Assembly (NCBI GenBank): GCA_040507895.1
Contig: JBEVNX010000200.1
Location: 1-14,677 of the forward strand
Direction of reading: 5' to 3'
Origin: JBEVNX01 sp040507895
GTDB taxonomy: Bacteria > Desulfobacterota > Binatia > JACPRU01
Length of the DNA: 14,677 nt
Below the pieces are notes generated by a model, which was given only the letters and a program-made list of their open reading frames with translations, was not told the origin of the DNA and ran no database searches. A program made the translations under genes and the position numbers. The number at the start of each line of letters is the position of its first letter. Position 1 is the stretch's first letter. This document shows, one piece after another, positions 1-7,526 of the stretch.

Positions 1-106
1 CGAGCGCGCGGTTCACCGCGTTGAGCGATGCCGGCCGATCGAAGGTGATGAGGCGGATTCCGTCGCTGTCGTCGACGGCGACCGTCTGCTGGGCTCTTCC
101 TTCCAT
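1..106 (-). CDS. Enoyl-CoA hydratase/isomerase family protein, N-terminal fragment
   Basis: Reading leftward from the ATG at 106-104 gives 35 codons before the window edge. The fragment contains ITFDRPASLNAVNRAL, the opening beta-strand and LNRP..LNAL-type signature of the crotonase fold, which acts on acyl-CoA thioesters. A GGAG ribosome site lies about 8 nt upstream on the minus strand, and the acidic run before the motif is normal for the family. The gene is divergent from the CoA-binding/metY/metX operon, with 113 bp between the two start codons, so that gap probably holds both promoters. The catalytic and oxyanion-hole parts are outside the window, so hydratase, isomerase or another crotonase activity cannot be chosen. 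Confidence 0.75.
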   Translation of the reverse strand, partial: MEGRAQQTVAVDDSDGIRLITFDRPASLNAVNRAL

Positions 107-219
107 GGGCTACTCCGTGGCGGGGGAGAATAGCGATTCCAGTGCCCGGCAACGAGCGAAAGCCGCTCTTGTGCGAGCCCTACCCCTGTGCCATTCCCCG
201 CCGAGCCGCCTCGAAAGCC

Positions 220-690
220 ATGGACGACATCGAAGAGCTTCGGCGCATCCTCAAGCAGAGCCACACGATCGCCATCGTCGGGCTCTCGGCACAGTGGTTT
301 CGACCGAGCTTTTTCGCCGCGAAGTACCTCCAGGAGCACGGCTACCGGGTGATTCCCGTCAATCCGGCCTACCCCGAAATCCTCGGCGAGAAGTGCTATG
401 CGAACGTGCGCGAGATCCCCGAGAAGGTCGACGTGGTCGACGTTTTCCGCAAGCCCGAAGACGTTCCCCCGATCGCCGAGGAAGCGATCGCGATCGGCGC
501 GAAGGTTCTGTGGATGCAGATCGGCATCATCAACGAGGCCGCCGCCCGTCGGGCGCGAGCAGCTGGCCTCGACGTGGTGATGAACCGCTGCATGAAGATC
601 GAGCACGCGCGGCTGTTCGGCGGGCTCGGCTTCGTCGGGGTGTACACCGGCGTCATCTCGGCGAGGCGACCGCGCTGGCTCCCGCTCTAG
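220..690 (+). CDS. CoA-binding Rossmann-fold protein (YccU-like)
   Basis: This 156-residue soluble protein has a single CoA-binding domain like that at the start of succinyl-CoA synthetase alpha and of acyl-CoA synthetases. The nucleotide-binding strand and turn is TIAIVGLSAQWFRPS at about 16-30. GYRVIPVNP follows at 41-49, and the family's C-terminal signature NRCMKIEH is at 122-129. The ATG at 220 was preferred to an upstream GTG at 142, because the extra 26 residues look unlike the domain and 220 begins just before the first conserved helix. The ribosome site is weak. Its TAG stop lies inside the metY ribosome site, so it is very probably translated with metY and metX. Family members bind CoA but their cellular role is unsettled. 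Here it may sense or bind CoA or acetyl-CoA for the acetyl-transfer step done by MetX (inference). Confidence 0.85.
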   Translation: MDDIEELRRILKQSHTIAIVGLSAQWFRPSFFAAKYLQEHGYRVIPVNPAYPEILGEKCYANVREIPEKVDVVDVFRKPEDVPPIAEEAIAIGAKVLWMQIGIINEAAARRARAAGLDVVMNRCMKIEHARLFGGLGFVGVYTGVISARRPRWLPL

Positions 691-693
691 GAG
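689..693 (+). promoter_or_regulatory. metY ribosome binding site overlapping the upstream stop codon
   Basis: AGGAG lies 5 nt before the ATG at 699 and shares bases with the TAG stop of the CoA-binding protein (688-690). This fixes the metY start, although the frame is open far upstream, and indicates translational coupling. Confidence 0.8.
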
Positions 694-698
694 CGACG

Positions 699-1994
699 AT
701 GGCGGACCGGAAGTTCGGCTTCGAGACGCTTTGCCTGCACGCGGGGACGCTACCAGACCCCACGACGGGCTCGCGGGCCGCGCCGATCTACCAGACGACG
801 GCCTACGTCTTCGACAGCGCCGACCACGCCGCAAGCCTCTTCAATCTGCAGACGTTCGGCAACATCTATACGCGGATCATGAACCCGACCAACGCCGCCT
901 TCGAGGAGCGCATGGCCGCTCTCGAGGGCGGCCGGGGCGCGCTGGCGCTCGCTTCCGGAATGGCGGCGCAGATGGTGGCGCTGTTGACCCTGCTCGAAGC
1001 TGGCGACGAGCTGGTGTCCGCCTCGACGCTCTACGGCGGCACCTACTCGCAGTTCGACGTGAGCTTCCGCAGGCTCGGCATCGAGACGAAGTTCGTAGAT
1101 CCCGACGATCCCGAGAACTTCCGGCGCGCGATTGGACCGAAGACCAAGGCGGTCTTCGCCGAGACCATCGGCAATCCCGTGATCAACGTGCTCGACATCG
1201 AGCGGGTGGCGGCCATCGCGCACGAGGCGGGCATCCCGCTCGTCGTCGACAACACGTTCGCCACCCCGTGGCTCTGCCGGCCGATCGAGCACGGCGCGGA
1301 CATCGTCTTGCACTCCGCCACCAAGTTCATCTGCGGCCACGGCACCTCGATCGGCGGCGCCATCGTCGAGTCGGGGAAGTTTCCCTGGGACAACGGCCGC
1401 TTCCCGATGATGACCGAGCCGTCGAAGGGCTATCACGGCGTGCGCTTCTACGAGACGTTCGGCGACTTCGGATGGATCATGAAGGCGCGCCTCGAGACGC
1501 TGCGCACGCTCGGCCCGGCGCTCAGCCCCTTCAACGCGTTTCTCTTTCTCCAGGGGCTCGAGACGCTTGCCCTCCGCATGGAGCGGCACTGCGCGAACGG
1601 GCTGGCGATCGCGCGCTTCCTGAAGGAGCATCCGGCGGTGGCGTGGGTGAACTACCCCGGGCTTCCCGACAGCCGGTACCACGCGCTGGCGCAGAAATAT
1701 CTGCCGCGCGGCGCGGGCTCGATCTTCACGTTCGGCATCCGCGGCGGCATGGACGCCGGCGTGCGCTTCATCGAGAGCGTGCAGGTGCTCTCCCACCTCG
1801 CCAACGTCGGCGACGCGAAGAGCCTGGTCAGTCATCCGGCGTCGACCACTCACCGCCAGCTCTCGGAGGAAGAGCAGGTCGGGGCGGGGGTGGCTCCGGA
1901 CATGATCCGTCTCTCGATCGGCCTCGAAACGCTCGACGATCTTCTCTGGGACATCGGCCGGGCGCTCGAGGAATCGCAGAGGCGCGGCGGATGA
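699..1994 (+). CDS. metY: O-acetylhomoserine sulfhydrylase (aminocarboxypropyltransferase)
   Basis: This 431-residue Cys/Met-metabolism PLP enzyme makes homocysteine from O-acetylhomoserine and sulfide in the cytoplasm, the direct-sulfhydrylation branch of methionine synthesis. The start FGFETLCLHAG and the IYQTTAYVF segment are typical. IYTRIMNPTNAAFEERMAALEGG carries the substrate- and PLP-contacting Tyr and Arg. D184 in VVDNTFATP should pair with the pyridine nitrogen, and K209 in HSATKF is the Schiff-base lysine. SHPASTTH near the C-terminus is the family signature. The length, and the long insertion around FPMMTEPSKGYHG, fit MetY rather than cystathionine gamma-synthase or MetB. The open frame extends upstream to 21, but the SD at 689 sets the start. 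The stop overlaps the metX start by 4 nt. Confidence 0.95.
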   Translation: MADRKFGFETLCLHAGTLPDPTTGSRAAPIYQTTAYVFDSADHAASLFNLQTFGNIYTRIMNPTNAAFEERMAALEGGRGALALASGMAAQMVALLTLLEAGDELVSASTLYGGTYSQFDVSFRRLGIETKFVDPDDPENFRRAIGPKTKAVFAETIGNPVINVLDIERVAAIAHEAGIPLVVDNTFATPWLCRPIEHGADIVLHSATKFICGHGTSIGGAIVESGKFPWDNGRFPMMTEPSKGYHGVRFYETFGDFGWIMKARLETLRTLGPALSPFNAFLFLQGLETLALRMERHCANGLAIARFLKEHPAVAWVNYPGLPDSRYHALAQKYLPRGAGSIFTFGIRGGMDAGVRFIESVQVLSHLANVGDAKSLVSHPASTTHRQLSEEEQVGAGVAPDMIRLSIGLETLDDLLWDIGRALEESQRRGG

Positions 1995-3154
1995 TGCCCG
2001 GCGCGAGTCGCGAGGACGCCCCCGGCGAGGAGCCGGTCGTCATCGTCGAGGAAGGCTCCGTCGGCATCGTCGCGACGCAATCGCTGACTCTCGACGAGGG
2101 CGTCCGGCTCGACGGCGGCGCCTGCCTGCGGCCGGTCGCCGTCGCTTACGAAACCTACGGCGAGCTCAACGCCGCCGCGGACAACGCGATCCTCGTCGAG
2201 CACGCGCTCACTGCGAGCGCGCACGCGGCAGGCCGCCACCACACCGCTGACCGCGCGCCCGGCTGGTGGGATGTGATGATCGGCCCCGGCCGAGCGTTCG
2301 ACACCACGAAGTACTTCGTCGTCTGCTCGAACCTGCTCGGCAGCTGCTACGGCACCACGGGGCCGTCCTCGACCGACCCCGAGACCGGTCGCCCGTACGC
2401 GCTCCGGTTCCCGCGCATCACGGTCCGCGACATGGCGAGCGTGCAGCGAGCGCTCGTGGAGAAGCTCGGCATCCGGCGCCTGCGGGCGGTCGTCGGCGGC
2501 TCGATGGGCGGCATGCAGGCGATCGAATGGGCGCTTCGCTACCCGGATCTGGTCGAGTCGACGATCCTGGTGGCGACCGCGGCGCGGGCGACGCCGCAGT
2601 CGATTGCCATCCACAAGGTGGGCATCGAGGCGATTCTGGGCGACCCGAATTTTCGCGGCGGCGACTACTACGGGGGGGAGCCGCCCGCGCACGGTCTTTC
2701 GATCGCCCGCATGCTCGGGCACGTCACGTACCTGAGCGACCCCTGGCTCTGGCAGAAGTTCGGCCGGCGGCGCGCCCCGGGGGATGCGGGTGGCCTGCGC
2801 ACGCTCTTCGAGATCGAGAGCTACCTCGAGCACCAGGGCCGGAAGTTCGTCGAGCGCTTCGACGCCAACAGCTACCTCTATCTGCTGCGCGCAATCGATC
2901 TGTACGACGCGGCGGACGGCTACGGGAGTCTCGCCGACTCCTTCCGACGGATGCGCTGCCGGCAGGTCCTCGTCGTCTCGTTCTCGAGCGACTGGCTCTA
3001 CCCGGTCTACCAATCACGGGAGCTGGTCGAAGCTCTGCACGCCAACCGAATCGATGTCCGCAGCAACGAGATCGAATCGGGCTACGGACATGATTCGTTC
3101 CTGCTCGAGCATGAGAAGCTCACGCCGCTCTTTCGCCAGCTGCTCGACCAGTAG
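1991..3154 (+). CDS. metX: Homoserine O-acetyltransferase
   Basis: This alpha/beta-hydrolase-fold acyltransferase of 387 residues moves acetyl from acetyl-CoA to homoserine, supplying MetY with O-acetylhomoserine. The nucleophile is S171 in GGSMGGMQ. The rest of the triad is D334 in FSSDWLYP and H367 in GYGHDSF. Family blocks seen are GWWDVMIGPG, SNLLGSCYGTTGPSS and the LGHVTYLS region. The start ATG at 1991 overlaps the metY TGA as ATGA; a second ATG at 1994 is possible, but a GAGG at 1979-1982 is better spaced for the first. The N-terminal 30 residues before IVATQSLTL are acidic and slightly longer than usual. No metW follows; the next gene converges from the other strand. Acetyl rather than succinyl specificity is taken from family resemblance. 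Confidence 0.95.
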   Translation: MMPGASREDAPGEEPVVIVEEGSVGIVATQSLTLDEGVRLDGGACLRPVAVAYETYGELNAAADNAILVEHALTASAHAAGRHHTADRAPGWWDVMIGPGRAFDTTKYFVVCSNLLGSCYGTTGPSSTDPETGRPYALRFPRITVRDMASVQRALVEKLGIRRLRAVVGGSMGGMQAIEWALRYPDLVESTILVATAARATPQSIAIHKVGIEAILGDPNFRGGDYYGGEPPAHGLSIARMLGHVTYLSDPWLWQKFGRRRAPGDAGGLRTLFEIESYLEHQGRKFVERFDANSYLYLLRAIDLYDAADGYGSLADSFRRMRCRQVLVVSFSSDWLYPVYQSRELVEALHANRIDVRSNEIESGYGHDSFLLEHEKLTPLFRQLLDQ

Positions 3155-3195
3155 TTTCTCGCGTGCGCCGCGCATCTCCCACGACGGCCGACTTG

Positions 3196-4443
3196 TCACG
3201 GGTTCAGCGGCTTCGCAGATACGGCTTCGAGCCTTCGCTGGAGGAAGCGGCGCTCTGCGGGGTTGGTGACGAGGGCCAAGGCGGAGCGGTAGGCCGCGGA
3301 AGCCTCGCCGGTGCGGCCGAGGCGGCGTAGGAGATCCGCCCGGGCGGCCGGTAGAAGGTGATACGCCGAGAGCTCGCCGCGAGCGGACAGCGAGTCGAGA
3401 AGGCGCAGGCCCGCCTCTGGGCCTTCGCTCATGGCCACGGCGACGGCATGGTTCAGCTCGACGACCGGAGACGGGAAGCGGGCGAGCAACAGAGCGTAGA
3501 GTGCGGTGATCTGCCGCCAGTCGGTATCGGCCGCTCGAGCGGCTCGCGCATGGACGGCGGCAATGGCGGCCTGGAGCGCGTAGGGTCCGGGCGGGCCACG
3601 GCGCAGCGCGCGCTCGACGAGCGAGAGGCCCTCGGCGATCTCGGCGTGGTCCCAGCGGTCACGGTCTTGGTCCTCGAGCAGGACCAGGTCACCTTCCGGG
3701 GTCGCGCGCGCGTCGCGGCGGGAATCGTGAAGCAGGAGGAGTGCGAGCAGCGCGGGGGGTTCGGCGCGGTCGGGAAGCAGCGTGTCGAGAAGCCGCACCA
3801 AGCGGATGGCTTCGGAGCAGAGGTCGCGCCGCACCAGCGCATCGCCCGCGGTGGTGGCATATCCCTCGTTGAACACGAGGTAGACCGCGGTCATCACGGC
3901 CTCGAGGCGATCGGGCAAGAGCTCCACGGCCGGTACCTGGTACGGAATCCCTGCCAAGCGAATCTTCTGCTTGGCGCGCACGAGCCGCTGCGCCATCGTC
4001 GTCGTCGGCACGAGGAAGGCGCGGGCGATCTCCTCGGTCGTCAGCCCGCAGAGCGTACGCAGCGTGAGCGCCACCTGGGCCTCGGTCGCCAAGGACGGGT
4101 GACAGCACGTGAAGATGAGGCGTAGCCGGTCATCGCGCACCGCGTCGTCCTCCGCTTCGCCTGGCGGTCGCTCAAGCGACTCGATCGCCGACAGCTCATC
4201 GATCTTTTCGGCGAAGCGAGTGCGCCGCCGCAGCCGATCGATCGCTTTGAACCGCGCCGCCTGAACGACCCAAGCACGTGGATTGTGCGGCAAACCTTCG
4301 GTCGGCCATCGCACCAGAGCGGCTGCGAAAGCTTCCTGAACCACCTCCTCGGCGAGATCGAAGTCACCGAGGAGGCGGATCAGCGTTGCGAGGATGCGCC
4401 CCGACTCCGCGCGATACAATCCGCCGACTGCGTCGGCGATCAC
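3196..4443 (-). CDS. ECF42-type RNA polymerase sigma factor with C-terminal helical repeat domain
   Basis: From the GTG at 4443 this is 415 residues, about twice a simple ECF sigma. Region 2 covers about 14-75 (RILATLIRLLGDFDLAEEVV, then NPRAWVVQAARFKAIDRLRRR) and binds core polymerase and the -10 element. Region 4 covers about 110-160, with the helix-turn-helix GLTTEEIARAFLVPTTTMAQR. The rest is the TPR-like extension typical of ECF42, with its YLVFNEGY hallmark at 188-195. The start is uncertain. An ATG at 4524 is in frame but would overlap the upstream gene by 73 nt with non-sigma-like sequence, whereas the GTG lies 8 nt beyond that gene's stop. Neither start has a clear ribosome site, so coupling is likely. 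No anti-sigma gene is present. The known ECF42 pattern is pairing with DGPF proteins, as here. Confidence 0.9.
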   Translation of the reverse strand: MIADAVGGLYRAESGRILATLIRLLGDFDLAEEVVQEAFAAALVRWPTEGLPHNPRAWVVQAARFKAIDRLRRRTRFAEKIDELSAIESLERPPGEAEDDAVRDDRLRLIFTCCHPSLATEAQVALTLRTLCGLTTEEIARAFLVPTTTMAQRLVRAKQKIRLAGIPYQVPAVELLPDRLEAVMTAVYLVFNEGYATTAGDALVRRDLCSEAIRLVRLLDTLLPDRAEPPALLALLLLHDSRRDARATPEGDLVLLEDQDRDRWDHAEIAEGLSLVERALRRGPPGPYALQAAIAAVHARAARAADTDWRQITALYALLLARFPSPVVELNHAVAVAMSEGPEAGLRLLDSLSARGELSAYHLLPAARADLLRRLGRTGEASAAYRSALALVTNPAERRFLQRRLEAVSAKPLNP

Positions 4444-4451
4444 CGATGGGG

Positions 4452-4799
4452 CTACATCGACAATACGGGCCGCACCTCGATCGAGCCCTGGCGAGCGCCG
4501 GGAATGCGCGCCGCGATCGCGCACGCCTCGTCCAGGTCCTTCGCCTCGATCAAATAGTACCCGCCGAGCTGCTCTCGGGTCTCGGCGAAGGGCCCGTCGG
4601 TCGTCGCGGCTTTGCCATTGCGCAGCCGCACCGTCGTCGCCGCGGCCGTCGGCTGCAGCGGCGCCCCCGCCTTGAAGTTGCCGCTCTTGACGATGGACTC
4701 GGTGAACGCTCGGTACTCGGCGAACATCTTGCCGTTCTGAAACTCCGGCATTTCGCCTCGCGCCTTCTCGCTCTCGTAGATCAGCAGCATGTATTCCAT
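4452..4799 (-). CDS. YCII-related DGPF-domain protein
   Basis: A 115-residue protein of the YCII-like ferredoxin-fold family. It begins MEYMLLIYESE and carries the diagnostic TTDGPFAETREQLGGYYLIEA at about 66-86 and the IEVRPV ending. An AGGAGG ribosome site lies 6 nt upstream of the ATG. It is the first gene of a two-gene minus-strand operon with the ECF42 sigma factor. DGPF genes are regular genomic partners and known transcriptional targets of ECF42 sigma factors. Their biochemical role is not established; involvement in signalling or in oxidative or chemical stress responses has been suggested. No catalytic function should be assigned from this sequence. Confidence 0.92.
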   Translation of the reverse strand: MEYMLLIYESEKARGEMPEFQNGKMFAEYRAFTESIVKSGNFKAGAPLQPTAAATTVRLRNGKAATTDGPFAETREQLGGYYLIEAKDLDEACAIAARIPGARQGSIEVRPVLSM

Positions 4800-4805
4800 G
4801 GTTCG

Positions 4806-4811
4806 CCTCCT
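4806..4811 (-). promoter_or_regulatory. Ribosome binding site of the DGPF gene
   Basis: On the minus strand, consensus AGGAGG lies 6 nt before the ATG at 4799, which firmly sets that start. Confidence 0.85.
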
Positions 4812-4820
4812 TGTCCCCTA

Positions 4821-4848
4821 GTCGAACGAGCCGAGCCGAAATCGACCA
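4821..4848 (-). promoter_or_regulatory. Candidate ECF-type promoter for the DGPF/sigma operon
   Basis: Reading the minus strand, TGGTCGA (4848-4842) is followed after 13 nt by CGTTCGAC (4828-4821), ending 21 nt before the start codon. From memory, ECF42 targets carry a TGTCGA-like -35 box and a CGA-containing -10 box, so the pair would fit autoregulation. The -35 match is not exact, and TCGA is common in this GC-rich DNA, so the call is tentative. Confidence 0.3.
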
Positions 4849-4882
4849 GTCGCGTCAGCTCGAAGCGAAGAATTCCGTGGCG

Positions 4883-5098
4883 CATCGATCCGAGATTCGC
4901 GCGGGTCCTGCCGTCGGCTCAGCCCGCGCCGTGCTCGCTGGGCGCCCCACCCGGCCACTCCCAAGCGTGTTTGTCGCTCCCGCTGGTCGCGATCGTCTCC
5001 ATCCGAAACGTGCGAGCTGAAACAGCCCCGGGACTTCGCCCCGCATTCGCTGCGCGGCACCGGCGCCCGACGCCGCCCACGAGGATCTCGGATCGATG
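4883..5098. repeat. 216-bp non-coding segment bounded by imperfect inverted repeats
   Basis: CATCGATCCGAGAT at 4883-4896 recurs as its exact reverse complement at 5085-5098. Extending inward gives 20 matches in 23 positions. The repeats enclose most of the 300-bp gap between the DGPF gene and the crotonase gene, and the right end stops 1 nt past the crotonase stop codon. No convincing ORF lies inside and no clear target-site duplication is visible. It could be a small MITE-like relic, a pair of regulatory sites or chance. The rest of the 4800-5099 gap shows only the promoter candidate and a ribosome site. Confidence 0.4.
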
Positions 5099-5099
5099 G

Positions 5100-5927
5100 T
5101 CAGCGCCCCTTGAATACCGGCTCGCGCTTCTCGACGAAGGCGCGCGCGGCTTCGCGGTGGTCCTCGGTCAGGCCGGTGTGGATGTGGTGCGTGGCCTCGA
5201 GGTCGAGGCAATCGTCCACCTCACCCGCCGCCGCTCGGTTGAAGTTCTCCTTCATGTAGCGGTAGGCGATGCGCGGCCCCTGCGCGAGCCGGCGGGCGAT
5301 CTCCACGGTGTGAGCCGCGAGCTGGTCCGCGGGTACGATCCAGTTCACGAGGCCGAGGCGCTGCGCCTCCTTCATGTCGATGCGGTCGGAGAGGAAATAG
5401 AGCTCGCGCGCTTTGGCGCCGCCGACGAGGCGGGTGAGGAAGTAGGTCCCGCCGTAGTCGCCGGAGAAGCCGACCCGTGCGAAGGCCGTCGTCATCACTG
5501 CGTTCTCCGCGGCGATCCGCAGATCGCAGGCGAGCGCGAGCGAGAGCCCGGCGCCGGCCGCGGCGCCCGGCAGCGAGGCGATCGTCGGCTTCGGCATCTT
5601 GTAGAGTCGCCCTGCGGTCGCCCGCTGGCTGATGCGTTGCAAGTGGATCTGTTGGTCGATGCCGACCGAGGCCCCTCCGCCCCGTGAGCTTTCGGCCATG
5701 CCTTTGACGTCTCCGCCGGCACAGAAGGCGCCGCCGGCGCCGGTGAGGACGATGCAGCCGATCTCGGGATCGGTCTCGCAGCTCGCGAGCATGGCCGCGA
5801 GCCCCGCCAGCATCCCGCCGGAAAGCGCGTTTCGCCGGTCGGGACGGTTCATCGTCAGGATGGCGACTCCGTCTTCGGCCTCGGCGAGGAGGTCGGGAGT
5901 TCCGGTTTCGAACGTTCGCTTGGCCAT
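5100..5927 (-). CDS. Enoyl-CoA hydratase/isomerase family protein with PaaG-like active site
   Basis: A complete 275-residue crotonase-fold protein. LTMNRPDRRNALSGGM opens the fold. AFCAGGDVKGM (67-77) and GAAAGAGLSL (121-130) form the CoA-binding and oxyanion-hole parts. Aligned by eye to rat mitochondrial enoyl-CoA hydratase, the two catalytic glutamates (E144, E164) are replaced by S129 and F149. D157 sits in GDYGGTYFLTR, where PaaG and some enoyl-CoA isomerases carry their catalytic aspartate. This favours an isomerase or another crotonase reaction over simple hydration. AGGAGG lies just upstream of the ATG. The gene follows the CoA-transferase gene by only 18 nt, so the two are almost surely co-transcribed and may act on the same CoA ester. 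The substrate is unknown. Confidence 0.9.
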   Translation of the reverse strand: MAKRTFETGTPDLLAEAEDGVAILTMNRPDRRNALSGGMLAGLAAMLASCETDPEIGCIVLTGAGGAFCAGGDVKGMAESSRGGGASVGIDQQIHLQRISQRATAGRLYKMPKPTIASLPGAAAGAGLSLALACDLRIAAENAVMTTAFARVGFSGDYGGTYFLTRLVGGAKARELYFLSDRIDMKEAQRLGLVNWIVPADQLAAHTVEIARRLAQGPRIAYRYMKENFNRAAAGEVDDCLDLEATHHIHTGLTEDHREAARAFVEKREPVFKGR

Positions 5928-5945
5928 CGCTTCCTCCTATTTTCT

Positions 5946-7139
5946 TCAAGTGGCGATCGTGCCCGCGGCTCGGAGATCGGCGATCTCCGCGGCCGAGACC
6001 CCGAGCTCGGCGAGCACGCTCGCGGTATGCTCTCCCAACCGCGGCGCGCCGCGCGCGATCGTCGCTGGCGTGCGCGAGAAGCGTGCGGCCGGCCTCGCTT
6101 GCCGAAGCCGCCCCGCCTGGGGATGGTCCACCTCGCACACGCTCTCGTTGTCGACGATCTGCGGATGGCGGATCACTTCGGCGCGAGTCAGCACGGGGGC
6201 GCAGGGAACACCCTCGGCTTCGAGCCGCGCAAGCCACTCGGCGGAGCTTCGCGTGCGCAAGACTTCCTGGATCAGCTCGAGGCGCGCGTCGATGTTGTGC
6301 TGGCGGAGCGCCGGCGTGCCGAAGCGCTCGTCGGCGAGCCATTGCGGCCGCTCGAGCGCCCGGGCGAGCGCTCGCCATTCTCGGTCCGTCTGCACCGCCA
6401 CGCTGAGATGCCCGTCACGGGTCTCGTAGATCAAGTCGATGAAGCTCGCGGCCTCCGCTTGCGGCAGCTCGTCACCGACGAACGTCTGGCCCGCCATGTC
6501 GGACGACCAGAGAAACGCCATCACCGAATCGAGCATGGATACGCGCACGTGCTGCCCTTCGCCGCCGCGCTCGCGGGCCGCCAAGGCCGCGGTGATCGCC
6601 TGCGCGGCGGTCACAGCGGTGAGCTTGTCAGCCAGGATCGTGCGCACCAGCCTGGGCCTTTGCTCGTCGGAGCCGGCCTGCACGGTGGCGAGCCCGGAGA
6701 ACGCCTGCACCAGCGGATCGTACGCGGGCTTGGACGCCATCGGCCCGCTCTCGCCGAAGCCGCTGATCGAGGCGTAGATGATCCGCGGCGCCGCTTTGCG
6801 GATGGCCTCCTCGCCGAGACCCATGCGGTCGGCCACTCCGGGACGGAAGTTCTGGACGAAGACGTCGGCGCCCGAGACGAGCCGCATCAGCACCGCGCGG
6901 CCCGTCTCGTGCTTGAGGTCGATCGCGACCGAGCGCTTGTTGCGATTGTTGTTGAGGAACGCCGCCGGTAGGCCGCCGCGCCGGTTCGGCGAGGCGCGCG
7001 TGTGGTCGCCCCCGGCCGGGTTCTCGACCTTGATCACGTCCGCGCCCTGATCGGCGAGGATCTGCGTGGCGAGCGGGCCGGAGATCATCGCGGTCACGTC
7101 GATGACTCGATAGCCACGCAGGGGGCCGGCGCCGACCAT
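5946..7139 (-). CDS. CaiB/BaiF (class III) CoA-transferase family protein
   Basis: This 397-residue cytoplasmic enzyme belongs to the formyl-CoA transferase/CaiB family, which moves CoA between carboxylic acids through aspartyl anhydride intermediates. The N-terminal PLRGYRVIDVTAMISGP and GADVIKVENPAGGDHTR blocks are classic, as are NNNRNKRSVAIDLK at 63-76 and VQNFRPGVADRMGLG at 95-109. In YASISGFGESGP..YDPLVQAFSGL, D141 is the expected catalytic aspartate. The C-terminal GVPCAPVLTRAEVIRHPQ segment is also typical. The start ATG has only a weak AGGATG-like site upstream. It lies between the GYD gene (87 nt upstream) and the crotonase gene (18 nt downstream) on one strand. Donor and acceptor acids cannot be read from sequence; succinyl-CoA is a common donor, but acyl-CoA racemases share this fold. 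Confidence 0.92.
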   Translation of the reverse strand: MVGAGPLRGYRVIDVTAMISGPLATQILADQGADVIKVENPAGGDHTRASPNRRGGLPAAFLNNNRNKRSVAIDLKHETGRAVLMRLVSGADVFVQNFRPGVADRMGLGEEAIRKAAPRIIYASISGFGESGPMASKPAYDPLVQAFSGLATVQAGSDEQRPRLVRTILADKLTAVTAAQAITAALAARERGGEGQHVRVSMLDSVMAFLWSSDMAGQTFVGDELPQAEAASFIDLIYETRDGHLSVAVQTDREWRALARALERPQWLADERFGTPALRQHNIDARLELIQEVLRTRSSAEWLARLEAEGVPCAPVLTRAEVIRHPQIVDNESVCEVDHPQAGRLRQARPAARFSRTPATIARGAPRLGEHTASVLAELGVSAAEIADLRAAGTIAT

Positions 7140-7226
7140 GGCCGGGCATCCTACATCAATAGTCCCGCGCGCGAAGCGCCTACGCCGGGGCTGTGCTCCA
7201 CGGGCGCTACGGGCGGATTGCCGGTT

Positions 7227-7526
7227 TCACGGCCGGGGCACCTCGGCCACCGTCTTCATGAAGTCGGCGATCGGCGTCGCCGGCATGGTGAGGATCTGGA
7301 CGAAGCCCGTTTGCGAGACGAAGAGGCCATGCTTCATCACCGCCTGCTCGTCGGGTGCCTCGAGAATGGCGACGAGATCGTAAGGGCCGGAGACGGCGTA
7401 CAAGTCGACGATCTTGCCGCCGAGCGATTCGAGGTACTGGCGTCCCTTGGCGAAGCGGTCGGGGAACTCCTTGATATGGGTCATGCCCTCCGGGGTGAAC
7501 TTCACGAGACGGACGAACCGAGCCAT
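7227..7526 (-). CDS. GYD-domain protein
   Basis: A 99-residue protein of the GYD (ferredoxin-like) family, starting MARFVRLVKFTPEGMTHIKEF. The family core is GGKIVDLYAVSGPYDLVAILEAPDEQAV, with GPYD in place of the name-giving GYD. The frame runs upstream to 7712, but the ATG at 7526 has GAGGAG 6 nt before it and begins exactly at the conserved first strand. It is the first gene of a probable operon with the CoA-transferase and the crotonase, and its promoter region (7527-7686) is shared with the divergent selenoprotein gene. GYD proteins are small and probably dimeric, and often lie beside catabolic enzymes. No activity is established, so none is assigned here. Confidence 0.88.
   Translation of the reverse strand: MARFVRLVKFTPEGMTHIKEFPDRFAKGRQYLESLGGKIVDLYAVSGPYDLVAILEAPDEQAVMKHGLFVSQTGFVQILTMPATPIADFMKTVAEVPRP

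Noticed and set aside
1850..3013. A 387-codon minus-strand frame opposite metX
   Set aside because: A shadow of metX, whose catalytic triad is complete; the antisense product has no recognisable motif.
4444..4524. ATG at 4524 as the sigma factor start
   Set aside because: It would overlap the DGPF gene by 73 nt and add 27 residues unlike ECF42 N-termini; GTG 4443 fits the family start.
4818..5060. Short ORFs on both strands in the 4800-5099 gap
   Set aside because: The products are Arg/Ser-rich with no motif, and no ribosome site precedes their starts.
4278..5687. A 469-codon plus-strand frame across the sigma start, the DGPF gene and the crotonase gene
   Set aside because: It runs antisense to three recognised genes and has a low-complexity Arg/Ala-rich composition with no family motif.
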